The notes: generated by a model from the letters alone, not told the origin. Positions 7,695-17,039 are shown, counted from the first letter of the stretch. The stretch: DNA of 31,920 bases from JAOADN01 sp049323795 (GCA_049323795.1 JBMOOH010000015.1:1-31920); one strand, 5' to 3'. Program-made: numbers and translations.

Positions 7695-8162
7695 TTAATT
7701 CGTCGCGGGGGCTGCGCCCGCTGCGTTCGGATCGACATAGGTGCCCTGTTGCTTGAGCGCGTCGATCACTTCCCTCGGCATGTAGCGTTCGTCGTGCTTG
7801 GCGAGGATCTCGGTCGCCTCGAAGGTGCCGTTCACCAGCCGCCCGGTGGCGACGGTCCCCTGTCCTTCCTTGAACAGGTCCGGCAGGATGCCGACATAGG
7901 TGACGGGAACGCTCGCGGCGCCGTCGGTGACGCTGAACCTGATGGTGCTTCCCTGGCCCCGCACCAGCGTTCCGGCCTCGACAAGACCGCCGATGCGGAA
8001 CGTCTCGGCCTCGGACGGCGGCGCGGCGAGGACCTGGCTGGGCGAGCGGAAGAGGTTGATGCCGTCCCGCATCCCGTAGCCGATCAGCGCCGTCGATACC
8101 GCGACCGCCGCCGCGAGAACGGCAAGAACCTGGATGCGGCGGCGCTTCTTCAATCCCTTCAT
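7695..8162 (-). CDS. ccmE: Haem chaperone CcmE
   Basis: CcmE is the membrane-anchored periplasmic haem chaperone that binds haem covalently and delivers it to CcmF. The 155-residue protein has a basic N terminus (MKGLKKRRR), one transmembrane anchor at about 11-29, an OB-fold beta barrel, and the essential haem-attachment motif HDERYMP with His123 and Tyr127, followed by a flexible Ala-rich tail. The start lies 10 bp after the argC stop on the same strand, so the two are probably co-transcribed. The endolysin gene follows after 54 bp. Confidence 0.95.
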   Translation of the reverse strand: MKGLKKRRRIQVLAVLAAAVAVSTALIGYGMRDGINLFRSPSQVLAAPPSEAETFRIGGLVEAGTLVRGQGSTIRFSVTDGAASVPVTYVGILPDLFKEGQGTVATGRLVNGTFEATEILAKHDERYMPREVIDALKQQGTYVDPNAAGAAPATN

Positions 8163-8172
8163 CGCTCTGGCC

Positions 8173-9201
8173 TCACGGAAAGACCGGGGCGAGCATCAGC
8201 CCCGCCGTCTCGTCGAGCCCGAGCATCAGGTTGGCGTTCTGGATCGCCTGACCGGCCGACCCCTTGGTCAGGTTGTCGAGCGCGACACCGACGACCGCGC
8301 GGCCGGCGATGCGGTCGCCGATCACGCCGACATGCACGAAGTTCGAGCCCGCGACCGAGCGGGTCGAGGGAAGCCGGCCGAACGGCAGGACGTGCAGGAA
8401 CGGCTCGTCCCGGTAGGCCCGCGCGAGGGTCTCGTGCACGGCCTCGGCCGACCCCCGCACGTAGGCGGTGGCGAGGATGCCCCGGTTCATCGGCAGCAGG
8501 TGCGGCGTGAACTGGATCGTCACCGGCCGGCCGGCGAGTTTCGAGAATTCCTGGTCGAACTCGCCCAGATGGCGATGCGTGCCCCCGGCGGAGTAGGCGT
8601 GCGTCCCCCCGGACAGCTCGGCATGGAGGAGGCTCTCCTTCAGGCTTCGCCCCGCGCCCGACACCCCGGCCTTGAGATCGATCACGATGTCGTCGAGGTC
8701 GATCACGCCGGCCGGGATCAGCGGCCGGATCGCATACTGGCCGGCGGCGGCGTTGCAGCCCGTTCCGGCGACCAGGCGGCCCCGGCGGATTTCGTCGCGG
8801 TAGAACTCGGTGAGGCCATAGACCGCTTCTTTCTGGAGCCCGGGCGCGGCATGGGGCTTGCCATACCATTTCTCGTAGGCGGCCGGGTCGCGCAGCCGGA
8901 AGTCCGCCGACAGGTCCACGACCTTGATCTCGCGCGGCAGGTCGCGGATGACCTCCTGCGAGGTGGCGTGGGGAAGCGCGCAGAAGCACAGATCGACCGC
9001 CGCCATGTCCGTGTCCTCGATCCTCGAAAGGACGGGCAGGTCGAGATGCGCGAGGAACGGAAACACCTCCGCCATCGTCATTCCGGACTTGCGGTCGCCC
9101 GTCAGCGCGGCGATGCGCAGGCCGGGATGGGTTGCAATGAGGCGGACGAGCTCGGCCCCCGTGTAACCCGAGGCACCGAGTATGGCGACGGAACGGATCA
9201 T
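8173..9201 (-). CDS. argC: N-acetyl-gamma-glutamyl-phosphate reductase
   Basis: ArgC reduces N-acetylglutamyl phosphate to the semialdehyde with NADPH, the third step of arginine synthesis in the cytoplasm. The 342-residue protein has the dinucleotide-binding GASGYTG (9-15), a VVDLSADFRL strand, the catalytic Cys in AGTGCNAA (Cys149, where many relatives read PGCY), and the conserved FTPHLLPMNRGILAT region. I start at the ATG at 9201 because the Rossmann strand begins at residue 3; upstream in-frame codons encode a Pro-rich, non-family stretch. It is the first gene of the argC-ccmE-lysis-ccmFH series. The neighbouring 9202-9357 stretch is GC-rich and shows no clear promoter. Confidence 0.95.
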   Translation of the reverse strand: MIRSVAILGASGYTGAELVRLIATHPGLRIAALTGDRKSGMTMAEVFPFLAHLDLPVLSRIEDTDMAAVDLCFCALPHATSQEVIRDLPREIKVVDLSADFRLRDPAAYEKWYGKPHAAPGLQKEAVYGLTEFYRDEIRRGRLVAGTGCNAAAGQYAIRPLIPAGVIDLDDIVIDLKAGVSGAGRSLKESLLHAELSGGTHAYSAGGTHRHLGEFDQEFSKLAGRPVTIQFTPHLLPMNRGILATAYVRGSAEAVHETLARAYRDEPFLHVLPFGRLPSTRSVAGSNFVHVGVIGDRIAGRAVVGVALDNLTKGSAGQAIQNANLMLGLDETAGLMLAPVFP

Positions 9202-9357
9202 GGCTCTCAGGTCCAGACAGGGCTTCGCCGCGGTCTTAGGGCAAGCGGGCCCTGCGGGCAATGGCGCTGGCGGAGTTGTGTGCGGCACGGGGACCGAAGG
9301 GATCCCGCGCGCGTCGCGCCCCGCCACTCCGGCCCCGCGCCATGGCCTCCGTCGGTT

Positions 9358-9906
9358 TCAGCCCGGTCCCAGCGCATAGCGCTCGAGCCGCTCGTGGCGG
9401 GCTCCATGACGGCCGAGGTGCGACCGGAAGAGCGCGACGTCGGCGGCGATGAAGTCTGCAATCGTGACCCCGCCCCAGGCGGAAAGGAAACCGGCCAGAC
9501 GGTCGATCTCGCCCGGGGCAAGCCCTGCCCGGAACCGCGCGAGCGTGACGTGGGGGCGAAACCTTTGCCGGTCGGCGGCGATGCCGGCCACGTGCAGCGC
9601 GCCGCGGACCGAACGGTGGAGCCGGGCGAGGCCGGCCCCTCCTTCGGCATTCGTCCAGAGCAGGTGCGGCGCAGGCTGCCCGATCGCGGCGAGTCCCCTC
9701 AGGACGACGGCCACCGGGGCGCAGGACACATCCGAGAGAGCATCGTGAAGCGCCTCCGCATCGCGCGGGTCCACCTCGCCGGCGAAGGCGAGGGTCAGGT
9801 GCAGGTTGTCGCGCGGGATGACCTGGCCGCAGGGGATCCCGGACTGGAGCGCCTCGATGCGGTCAAGCACCCGGTCCGGCGGGGTGATGGCGACGAAGAG
9901 GCGCAT
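9358..9906 (-). CDS. thpR: RNA 2',3'-cyclic phosphodiesterase (2H family)
   Basis: This 182-residue protein belongs to the 2H phosphoesterase family, formerly called 2'-5' RNA ligase, which hydrolyses 2',3'-cyclic phosphates at RNA ends. Both catalytic HxTx motifs are present: HLTL at 36-39 and HVTL at 119-122. The N terminus MRLFVAITPP and the RPHVTLARF segment are typical. The biological role is uncertain in bacteria, with RNA repair or tRNA processing as candidates. It is on the same strand as argC but separated by 156 bp, and it is divergent from the TauE/SafE permease gene. Confidence 0.9.
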   Translation of the reverse strand: MRLFVAITPPDRVLDRIEALQSGIPCGQVIPRDNLHLTLAFAGEVDPRDAEALHDALSDVSCAPVAVVLRGLAAIGQPAPHLLWTNAEGGAGLARLHRSVRGALHVAGIAADRQRFRPHVTLARFRAGLAPGEIDRLAGFLSAWGGVTIADFIAADVALFRSHLGRHGARHERLERYALGPG

Positions 9907-10049
9907 GCGGCGAGGTCCCGGCTTGGCCCCCGACGGATAGCCGAAGCGCCGCCGGAAAGCGATTCCCGGACCGCGGATGCGCCCTTCCGCCCTTCCGCTC
10001 TGCCGCCATCCCGCCTATCGCTTGTCGGGAAAACCGGGAGACTGCGGAC

Positions 10050-10802
10050 ATGGAAATGGCTGTCGCGGCGATGCTCTTCGGGGCCGGACTGGTCGGAGGC
10101 ACCGCGAACGCCATCGCGGGCGGTGCCACGCTCGTCACGTTTCCGGCGATGATGGCGGCAGGGCTCACGCCCATCGTCGCGAATGCGTCGAACGCGCTTG
10201 CCGTGCTGCCGGGCGCCCTCGTCGCGGCCGTGGCGGACCGGACGCGCCTGCCCCCGGCGGGCCGCATGCTGGCCGGCGTGCTTCTGTCGTCGCTCGTCGG
10301 CGGAGCGGCCGGAGCGGTGCTGCTGATGATCACCTCGGAGCGGGCCTTCGCGCTCATGGTGCCGGCTCTGATCGGCTTTGCGACGCTGATCTTCGCCTTC
10401 GGCAGGCGCATCCAGTCGGCCGTCAGCGGGCTTGCCTCGGGCGCGCCCGGCCTGCGCGCGGCCCTGGTCTTCCCTGCGACGGTCTATGGCGGGTATTTCG
10501 GGGCCGGCCTCGGCGTCATGCTCATGGCGGTCCTCGCGATCACGGGGCGCGAGGACATCCGCGCCGCGAACGCGCTCAAGAACCTGTGCTCGACGGTGGC
10601 GAACCTCACCGCCGTGACCGTCTTCGTTCTGCGCGGGCTCGTCTCCTGGCCCGAGACGCTGGTGATGCTCACCGGGGCGGTGGCCGGCGGATATGCCGGA
10701 GGGCGGCTCATTTCCGTCCTGCCGCCCCAGGCGGTCCGCTGCGCGATCATCGTCATCGGCACGCTCGTGACCCTGGTCTACGCCTGGCGGACATGGGTCT
10801 GA
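10050..10802 (+). CDS. TauE/SafE (TSUP) family membrane permease
   Basis: This 250-residue, strongly hydrophobic protein has about eight predicted transmembrane helices. The family's first-repeat signature GLVGGTANAIAGGATLVTFPAM occupies residues 14-35, and the second repeat appears as VYGGYFGAGLGVMLMAV with LKNLCSTVANLTAV after it. The family exports or imports sulfite, sulfoacetate, taurine-derived anions and other organic anions; the substrate cannot be assigned here because no sulfur genes lie nearby. GGGAGA lies about 8 nt before the ATG. It is divergent from thpR and convergent with murI. Confidence 0.9.
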   Translation: MEMAVAAMLFGAGLVGGTANAIAGGATLVTFPAMMAAGLTPIVANASNALAVLPGALVAAVADRTRLPPAGRMLAGVLLSSLVGGAAGAVLLMITSERAFALMVPALIGFATLIFAFGRRIQSAVSGLASGAPGLRAALVFPATVYGGYFGAGLGVMLMAVLAITGREDIRAANALKNLCSTVANLTAVTVFVLRGLVSWPETLVMLTGAVAGGYAGGRLISVLPPQAVRCAIIVIGTLVTLVYAWRTWV

Positions 10803-10819
10803 CGCCCGGGGGGTGGCGG

Positions 10820-11632
10820 TCAGGCCGCCTCGAAGCGGATCCGCCGGCGCAGGAACTGGGTGGCCTTGGACGACACGTTGACCGGATCGCCGGTGGTGAG
10901 GAGCCGCGCCGTCCTGCCCGGCCCGAGCATCCCGGGGCGCCGGTCGAGATAGTCCGACAGGCTTTCCGCGACGAGTCCGGGCTGCGAGAGCACCCGCACC
11001 TCCGGCCCGAGGGCGGCGCGGAAGGCCGCCTCGACCAGGGGATAGTGCGTGCTGCCGAGGATTGCGGCTTCCGGACGCGGCATCCGGCGCTTCAGACTCT
11101 CGACATGCGACCGCACCAGCGCCTCGGCCAGAATCTCGTCGCCGAGCTCGATGGCGTCCACCACGCCCGCGCAGGGCTGCGCCTCGACATCCACGCCGAT
11201 CGCCCGGAAGGCCAGTTCGCGCTGGAAGGCGCGCGAGGCGACGGTTGCCGGCGTGGCGAACAGTGCGACATGCTTCACCGCAACCTCGCGCGGCGGGCTG
11301 TTGTCGCCCCAGTGCCGTTCGGTCAGGGCCTCGATGAGGGGGACGAAGACGCCGAGAACGCGCTTGTCCTCGGGCACCCAGGTCTCCTGCATCCGTTTCA
11401 GGGCCACGGCCGAAGCGGTGTTGCAGGCAAGCACGACCAGATCGCACCCTTCCTGCCACAGCCGTTCGACGCCCTCGCAGGTCAGGCGGAAGATGTCCCC
11501 GGCGTCGCGCACGCCATAGGGCGCGTGGGCGTTGTCCCCGAGATAGACGAAGGGCACATGCGGAAGCCGCTTCTGAATGGCGTCGAGGACCGTCAGTCCG
11601 CCCAGCCCCGAGTCGAATACGCCAACCGCCAT
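10820..11632 (-). CDS. murI: Glutamate racemase-like MurI with Ser at the second catalytic Cys
   Basis: Glutamate racemase interconverts L- and D-glutamate with two Cys residues acting as opposed acid/base, supplying D-Glu for peptidoglycan. The 270-residue protein has FDSGLGG (6-12), YLGDNAHAPYG and the first catalytic Cys in LACNTAS (Cys70). The second motif, normally GCTHYP, reads GSTHYP: Ser194, codon AGC at 11053-11051. Everything else looks conserved and the frame is intact. Consequently racemase activity may be reduced or lost, or D-Glu may come from another enzyme such as a D-amino-acid transaminase. An assembly error (TGC read as AGC) is also possible. The ATG at 11632 follows GGGAGGG by about 10 nt. 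Confidence 0.92.
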   Translation of the reverse strand: MAVGVFDSGLGGLTVLDAIQKRLPHVPFVYLGDNAHAPYGVRDAGDIFRLTCEGVERLWQEGCDLVVLACNTASAVALKRMQETWVPEDKRVLGVFVPLIEALTERHWGDNSPPREVAVKHVALFATPATVASRAFQRELAFRAIGVDVEAQPCAGVVDAIELGDEILAEALVRSHVESLKRRMPRPEAAILGSTHYPLVEAAFRAALGPEVRVLSQPGLVAESLSDYLDRRPGMLGPGRTARLLTTGDPVNVSSKATQFLRRRIRFEAA

Positions 11633-11848
11633 GTCTGCAATCCCTCCCGAGCGTCCGCCCCCGGACCGCCGCACCTGCCGCCACTCCGGGGTCATACGGC
11701 GCCGGACGCGGGAAATCCACCGCCCGCATGCGGGTGCGCGGACCCGGCCCCCCCGAACGCGGATACGCGGCGGATGCGCGCAGGACATGCCGCAATCACC
11801 GCGCCGCGAGGCCCGGAACCAATTTCCTCACGCCAACTTATTTGCTTC

Positions 11849-11865
11849 ACGCATGGCTCCTATGT
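11849..11865 (+). promoter_or_regulatory. Shared 17-bp element, copy 1, upstream of the LsrB/VtlR-like gene
   Basis: ACGCATGGC-TC-CTATGT ends 34 bp before the LysR start. It matches the element at 12838-12854 at 15 of 17 positions, and its first nine bases recur upstream of the DUF1127 gene. LysR regulators commonly bind sites next to their own gene, so autoregulation is the simplest reading. It could instead be a shared core promoter element. Confidence 0.5.
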
Positions 11866-11899
11866 AACTGACGCAGTGCAGGCCCTACGGACAAGTGAC

Positions 11900-12814
11900 A
11901 TGAACAACATGGACTGGGACAAACTCAGGATCTTCCACGCCGTGGCGGATGCGGGCAGCCTCACCCACGCGGGCGATGTGCTTCGTCTGTCGCAGTCGGC
12001 CGTGTCGCGGCAGATCCGGGCGCTCGAGGAAATCCTGAACACCACGCTCTTCCACCGGCATGCACGCGGGCTGATCCTTACCGAGCAGGGCGAACTGCTG
12101 TTCGACGCAACCAGCGCGATGATGAAGCGGCTCGACGCAGCCTCGGCGCGGATCCGGGACAGCGAGGAAGAGGTGTTCGGCGAGCTTCGCGTGACCACCA
12201 CCACCGGGTTCGGGACGCTCTGGCTGGCGCCGCGGCTGTCCAAGCTCTACGAGAAGTATCCCGATCTGAAGATCGACCTGATGCTCGAGGAGAGGGTGCT
12301 CGACCTGCCGATGCGCGAGGCGGATGTCGCCATCCGCATGAAGGAGCCGAGCCAGGCCGACCTGATCCGCCGCCGGCTCATGAACATCCGCATGCGGCTT
12401 TATGCCAGCCCGTCCTACCTGGCGGCGCGCGGCACCCCGGTCCGGTTGCCCGACATCTCGGGACACCGCCTGATCTGCCAGAACCCGGCGACGCCCCAGG
12501 TCGCGGCGGGCGCCATGCTCGTCCAGAGCCTTCTGTCCTACGACGTGTCCTCGACCCTCACCGTCAACAACTACTTCGGCGTCCTCCAGGGGGTCCTGTC
12601 CAATCTCGGGATCGGAGTCCTGCCGGATTACCTGACCGACGACTTCCCGGATCTTGTCCGGGTCCTGCCGGACATCGAATCGGCCGAGGTCCCCGTCTTC
12701 CTCGCCTATCCCGAGGAACTGCGCCAGTCGAAGCGCGTTGCCGCGTTCCGCGATTTCGTGACGGAGGAGATCATGGCCTACCGCAAGCGACAGGCGCCCG
12801 AAAATGCAACTTGA
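11900..12814 (+). CDS. LysR-type regulator, LsrB/VtlR-like
   Basis: This 304-residue LysR regulator has a winged helix-turn-helix at about 6-65 (WDKLRIFHAVADAGSLTHAG, then LSQSAVSRQIRALE and LFHRHARGLILTEQGE) and an effector-binding domain from about 93. The WDKLRIFHAVA and LFHRHARGL(I/V)LTEQGE segments closely resemble LsrB of Sinorhizobium and VtlR of Brucella as I recall them. In those bacteria the regulator controls AbcR small RNAs and short DUF1127 proteins and affects host association and redox or envelope functions. A probable small RNA lies directly downstream, as expected for this family. The first ATG (11900) is used; ATG at 11909 is equally possible and no strong ribosome-binding site separates them. 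Ligand unknown. Confidence 0.9.
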   Translation: MNNMDWDKLRIFHAVADAGSLTHAGDVLRLSQSAVSRQIRALEEILNTTLFHRHARGLILTEQGELLFDATSAMMKRLDAASARIRDSEEEVFGELRVTTTTGFGTLWLAPRLSKLYEKYPDLKIDLMLEERVLDLPMREADVAIRMKEPSQADLIRRRLMNIRMRLYASPSYLAARGTPVRLPDISGHRLICQNPATPQVAAGAMLVQSLLSYDVSSTLTVNNYFGVLQGVLSNLGIGVLPDYLTDDFPDLVRVLPDIESAEVPVFLAYPEELRQSKRVAAFRDFVTEEIMAYRKRQAPENAT

Positions 12815-12822
12815 CGTTGAAC

Positions 12823-12870
12823 TGCGGCATGAGCGCAACGCATGGCGGCTATGTTGCACATGCGGCATGA
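12823..12870 (+). repeat. 10-bp direct repeat TGCGGCATGA flanking the sRNA-side LysR element
   Basis: TGCGGCATGA occurs at 12823-12832 and again exactly at 12861-12870, 38 bp apart, on either side of the 17-bp element. The second copy is part of a perfect palindrome, CATGC-G-GCATG (12859-12869). Multiple half-sites of this kind upstream of a target promoter are usual for LysR activators. Confidence 0.45.
12838..12854 (+). promoter_or_regulatory. Shared 17-bp element, copy 2, upstream of the candidate sRNA
   Basis: ACGCATGGC-GG-CTATGT lies 22 bp upstream of the proposed -35 box of the small RNA, a normal distance for an activator site. With one more upstream base-pair pair it shares the 11-mer CAACGCATGGC with the site before the DUF1127 gene. 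I infer that the adjacent LysR protein binds here. Confidence 0.5.
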
Positions 12871-12876
12871 TTCAGA

Positions 12877-12905
12877 TTGAACAACGGGCAGCTTGTTCAT
12901 AGATC
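12877..12905 (+). promoter_or_regulatory. Candidate sigma-70 promoter for the sRNA
   Basis: A -35 box TTGAAC (12877-12882) and a weak -10 box TAGATC (12900-12905) are separated by 17 bp. The spacer contains an inverted repeat, GAACAA/TTGTTC (12879-12884 and 12893-12898). A poor -10 box with an upstream activator site would fit a LysR-activated promoter. Transcription would begin near 12912. Confidence 0.4.
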
Positions 12906-12911
12906 GGATCG

Positions 12912-12992
12912 TGAAGGCAGCAGTCGACGCAAGTCCTGATGCCTTCTACCTCCCTGTTGGACTTTGGCCGAGCTCAGTCTCGGCCTTTTTTT
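12912..12992 (+). ncRNA. Candidate small RNA, AbcR-like by position
   Basis: This intergenic stretch of about 80 nt lies between the LsrB/VtlR-like gene and purL. It starts after a plausible promoter and ends in a strong intrinsic terminator, yet encodes no credible peptide. Before the terminator it contains CUUCUACCUCCCUGUUGG; the CCUCCC core is complementary to Shine-Dalgarno sequences, the kind of seed AbcR-class RNAs use to block translation of transporter mRNAs. In Sinorhizobium the AbcR genes lie beside lsrB. The call rests on position, signals and seed; sequence homology to AbcR was not tested. The alternative is a long 5' leader of purL attenuated by this terminator. Confidence 0.55.
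12966..12992 (+). terminator. Rho-independent terminator of the candidate sRNA
   Basis: A perfect 7-bp stem, GGCCGAG/CTCGGCC (12966-12972 and 12979-12985), with a 6-nt loop is followed directly by seven T residues. It is the clearest intrinsic terminator in the window. It ends 116 bp before purL. Confidence 0.9.
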
Positions 12993-13108
12993 GCGCCGGC
13001 AGGCAGGCGGGCGCACAGCACGCCTTCCCCGGCGCGCCGGACTTCCGCCCCGTGCCGCCTTGCCCTATGGAAGGCCGCGACAGGCGCATCAGCCCGCAGG
13101 GGAACGGC

Positions 13109-15283
<2,175 letters not shown>

Positions 15284-15290
15284 CGCCGGC

Positions 15291-15707
15291 TCAGTCCTCG
15301 ACGATCCTCCACTCCTGCTCGATCGTCGCGGTCTTCCCGAACATGGCCGAGGCCGAGCAGTATTTCTCGTGACTGAGGGCGATGGCGCGCTCGACCTTCG
15401 CGGGATCGAGGTTCCGCCCCCGGACCGTGAAGGACATCCTGACCCTGGTGAAGACCTTCGGATCCTCGGCGGCGCGTTCGCTGTCGAGCTCGATCTCGCA
15501 TCCCCGCACATCCTGCCGCCCGCGCTGAAGGATCAGCACCACATCGAAAGCGGTGCATCCGCCGAGTCCCAGAAGCAGCATCTCCATCGGGCGCACGCCG
15601 ATGTTGCGCCCGCCGGCCTCGACGGCGCCGTCCATCACGACCGAATGGCCCGACCCGGATTCGCCCAGAAACGCCCGCCCGTTGATCCACGTCACCTTCG
15701 CCTTCAT
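15291..15707 (-). CDS. OsmC-family thiol peroxidase-like protein
   Basis: This 138-residue protein has the OsmC/YhfA fold signature. The two conserved Cys of the family lie at 51 (LLGLGGCTAFDVV) and 117 (HEKYCSASAMF), and the RPMEMLLLGLGGC helix is intact. OsmC relatives reduce organic hydroperoxides as homodimers with Cys at the interface; the YhfA-like branch has no firmly assigned substrate. I start at ATG 15707 (MKAKVTWING), the usual first strand; the upstream in-frame ATG would add an unusual basic stretch. It is convergent with purL (7-bp gap) and divergent from bolA. Confidence 0.88.
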   Translation of the reverse strand: MKAKVTWINGRAFLGESGSGHSVVMDGAVEAGGRNIGVRPMEMLLLGLGGCTAFDVVLILQRGRQDVRGCEIELDSERAAEDPKVFTRVRMSFTVRGRNLDPAKVERAIALSHEKYCSASAMFGKTATIEQEWRIVED

Positions 15708-15840
15708 CGGCCCGACTCCCTTGCCCTGCGCTTGCCTGTGTCGAACGGGCGGCGGCAAATGTCAAAGCGCGGCGCGGCCTTCGGGTCTTGCGGCCCCCCG
15801 CGGCGCCCCTTAGATTCGGACCCGTACCAAGGAGGCGCCC

Positions 15841-16083
15841 ATGCCGATCGAAGGCAAGGACATCGAAGCCCTGATCCGGGCATCCTTTCCGAACGCGCGG
15901 ATCACGATCACCGACCTTGCCGGCGACGGAAACCACTGGGCGGCCGAGGTCATCGACGAAAGTTTCAAGGGCATGAACCGCGTCCAGCAGCAGCGCGCGG
16001 TCTATGCAAGCCTGAAGGGCAAGATGGACGGGGCGCAGGGCGAACTGCACGCGCTCGCCCTCACCACGAAAGCACCGGAGTAA
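15841..16083 (+). CDS. bolA: BolA-family protein
   Basis: This 80-residue protein of the BolA/IbaG type has the class II KH-like fold. DGNHWAAEVIDESFKGMNRVQQQRAVYASLKGKM contains the conserved His and the helix that faces the partner glutaredoxin. AAGGAGG lies just before the ATG. The monothiol glutaredoxin gene follows after 5 bp, and BolA-GrxD pairs form [2Fe-2S]-bridged heterodimers that take part in iron-sulfur trafficking and iron sensing. The short spacing supports one transcript. Confidence 0.93.
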   Translation: MPIEGKDIEALIRASFPNARITITDLAGDGNHWAAEVIDESFKGMNRVQQQRAVYASLKGKMDGAQGELHALALTTKAPE

Positions 16084-16088
16084 CGGCC

Positions 16089-16448
16089 ATGAGCGCCATC
16101 GACACCATCCGCGACACCGTCACCACGAACGATGTCGTGCTTTACATGAAGGGGACCAAGATGATGCCCCAGTGCGGTTTCTCGAGCCGCCTCGCGGGCG
16201 TTCTCAACTACATGGGCGTGGATTTCGTGGACGTCAACGTCCTCGCCGACCCGGACATCCGGCAGGGGATCAAGGACTTCTCGGACTGGCCGACGATCCC
16301 GCAGCTCTATGTGAAGGGCGAATTCGTCGGCGGCTGCGACATCGTCACCGAGATGACACTGTCGGGCGAACTGGACCAGCTCTTCGACGCCAAGGGCGTC
16401 GCCTACGACAAGGCCGCGGCCGAAAAGATCCGTCAGGCGAACGCCTGA
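16089..16448 (+). CDS. grxD: Monothiol glutaredoxin Grx4/GrxD
   Basis: This 119-residue protein is a CGFS-type monothiol glutaredoxin. The motif MMPQCGFS places the cluster-ligating Cys at 29; the WPTIPQLYVKGEFVGGCDI segment carries the cis-Pro loop and glutathione-binding GGCD. It carries [2Fe-2S] clusters in the cytoplasm, delivering them to apo-proteins and partnering BolA, encoded immediately upstream. ATG 16089 is used. It ends about 100 bp before a structured segment and is convergent with zapA. Confidence 0.96.
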   Translation: MSAIDTIRDTVTTNDVVLYMKGTKMMPQCGFSSRLAGVLNYMGVDFVDVNVLADPDIRQGIKDFSDWPTIPQLYVKGEFVGGCDIVTEMTLSGELDQLFDAKGVAYDKAAAEKIRQANA

Positions 16449-16506
16449 GCGGCCACTCCGCCCGGCAGTCCGACGGGAGCGGCGTCCAGATCCCTGCCGC
16501 GACCGG

Positions 16507-16528
16507 GCGCCACCGGGGCGCCACCGGG
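16507..16528 (+). repeat. Two tandem 11-bp units GCGCCACCGGG
   Basis: Two exact copies of GCGCCACCGGG (16507-16517 and 16518-16528) are followed by a partial third (GCGCC). They lie in the grxD-zapA convergent gap and can also fold through GGCGCC self-complementarity. Probably slippage in GC-rich DNA. Confidence 0.6.
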
Positions 16529-16545
16529 GCGCCCTCGTGGCCCCG

Positions 16546-16608
16546 GAGCCGATGCAGGCGACCTGCGACTCGACACCGCGCGCAGTTTCAGCGCGCCATG
16601 ATCGGCTC
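16546..16608. ncRNA. Three-way-junction structured segment beside zapA
   Basis: An outer perfect 8-bp stem, GAGCCGAT (16546-16553) with ATCGGCTC (16601-16608), encloses two inner hairpins: GCAGG/CCTGC (16554-16558, 16562-16566) and GCGCGC/GCGCGC (16578-16583, 16591-16596, 7-nt loop). Nothing in this stretch is coding. All three stems would form on either strand. Read on the minus strand it lies downstream of zapA, the place where 6S RNA (ssrS) is found in many proteobacteria; I could not recognise 6S consensus features, so this is only a structured candidate. A bidirectional 3'-end structure for grxD and zapA is the alternative. Confidence 0.35.
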
Positions 16609-16620
16609 GCGTTCCGCCAG

Positions 16621-16636
16621 CGCGGGCAAGCCCGCG
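16621..16636 (-). terminator. GC hairpin 3' of zapA
   Basis: CGCGGGC/GCCCGCG with a 2-base centre (in practice a 4-nt loop) lies 19 bp beyond the zapA stop on the minus strand. No T-tract follows, so its termination activity is uncertain. Confidence 0.35.
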
Positions 16637-16655
16637 GCGGTCCGGCCGCCCAGGA

Positions 16656-17039
16656 TCACCCCGCCGCCCGCCTCTCGGCATCGGCCGCGATCGCCTCGGC
16701 CCGCTCGGCGATCTCGGCATAGGCCTGGATCACCGCGCGTGGCAGGACCGGAACCTCGACCCGGTTCTGCGAGGCGCGCGCGCGGTCGAGCGCATTCTCG
16801 GCCATGATCGCGCGTTCCTCGGCGATGCGAAGCTGGTCCTCGAGCCCTGCCGACCTGTCGGCAAGCATGAGGCCGGCCATCAGCAGCATCCGCACCTCGG
16901 GCATCCGTCCCATCTGGCCGATCAGTGTCATGGCCTCGGCATTCAGCATGTCGGCGGCCGCCGTGAGGAAATGCTCCTCGCCCTCCTGGCAGGCGACATC
17001 GAACTCGCGCCCGCCGACAACGATACGTACTTCGGGCAT
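16656..17039 (-). CDS. zapA: Cell division protein ZapA
   Basis: ZapA is a small FtsZ-binding protein that bundles protofilaments at the Z-ring. The 127-residue product has the N-terminal strand region MPEVRIVVGGREFDVACQEGEE, the conserved LIGQMGRMPEVRMLLMAGLMLADR helix, and a long coiled-coil C-terminal helix. The ATG at 17039 overlaps the stop of the coiled-coil gene upstream as ATGA, so translation is probably coupled. That arrangement matches the zauP-zapA pair of Caulobacter, where the two proteins depend on each other to focus the Z-ring. Confidence 0.92.
   Translation of the reverse strand: MPEVRIVVGGREFDVACQEGEEHFLTAAADMLNAEAMTLIGQMGRMPEVRMLLMAGLMLADRSAGLEDQLRIAEERAIMAENALDRARASQNRVEVPVLPRAVIQAYAEIAERAEAIAADAERRAAG

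Noticed and set aside
4242..8510. A very long open frame on the plus strand opposite the ccm, lysis and argC genes
   Set aside because: It is antisense to well-supported genes, its product is rich in Arg, Gly, Glu and Asp without any recognisable domain, and such frames are expected opposite GC-rich coding DNA.
15708..15840. Specific promoter boxes for the divergent OsmC-like and bolA genes
   Set aside because: The spacer is GC-rich and no pair of boxes with correct spacing stands out, although a promoter must be present.
16507..16528. Tandem 11-bp units as iterons or regulatory sites
   Set aside because: Two GC-rich copies between convergent gene ends have no promoter to regulate and are typical of slippage.
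16449..16655. 6S RNA as a firm annotation
   Set aside because: The position beside zapA is suggestive and the region is structured, but I cannot match the 6S closing stem, bubble or conserved loop, so it is kept only as a structured candidate.
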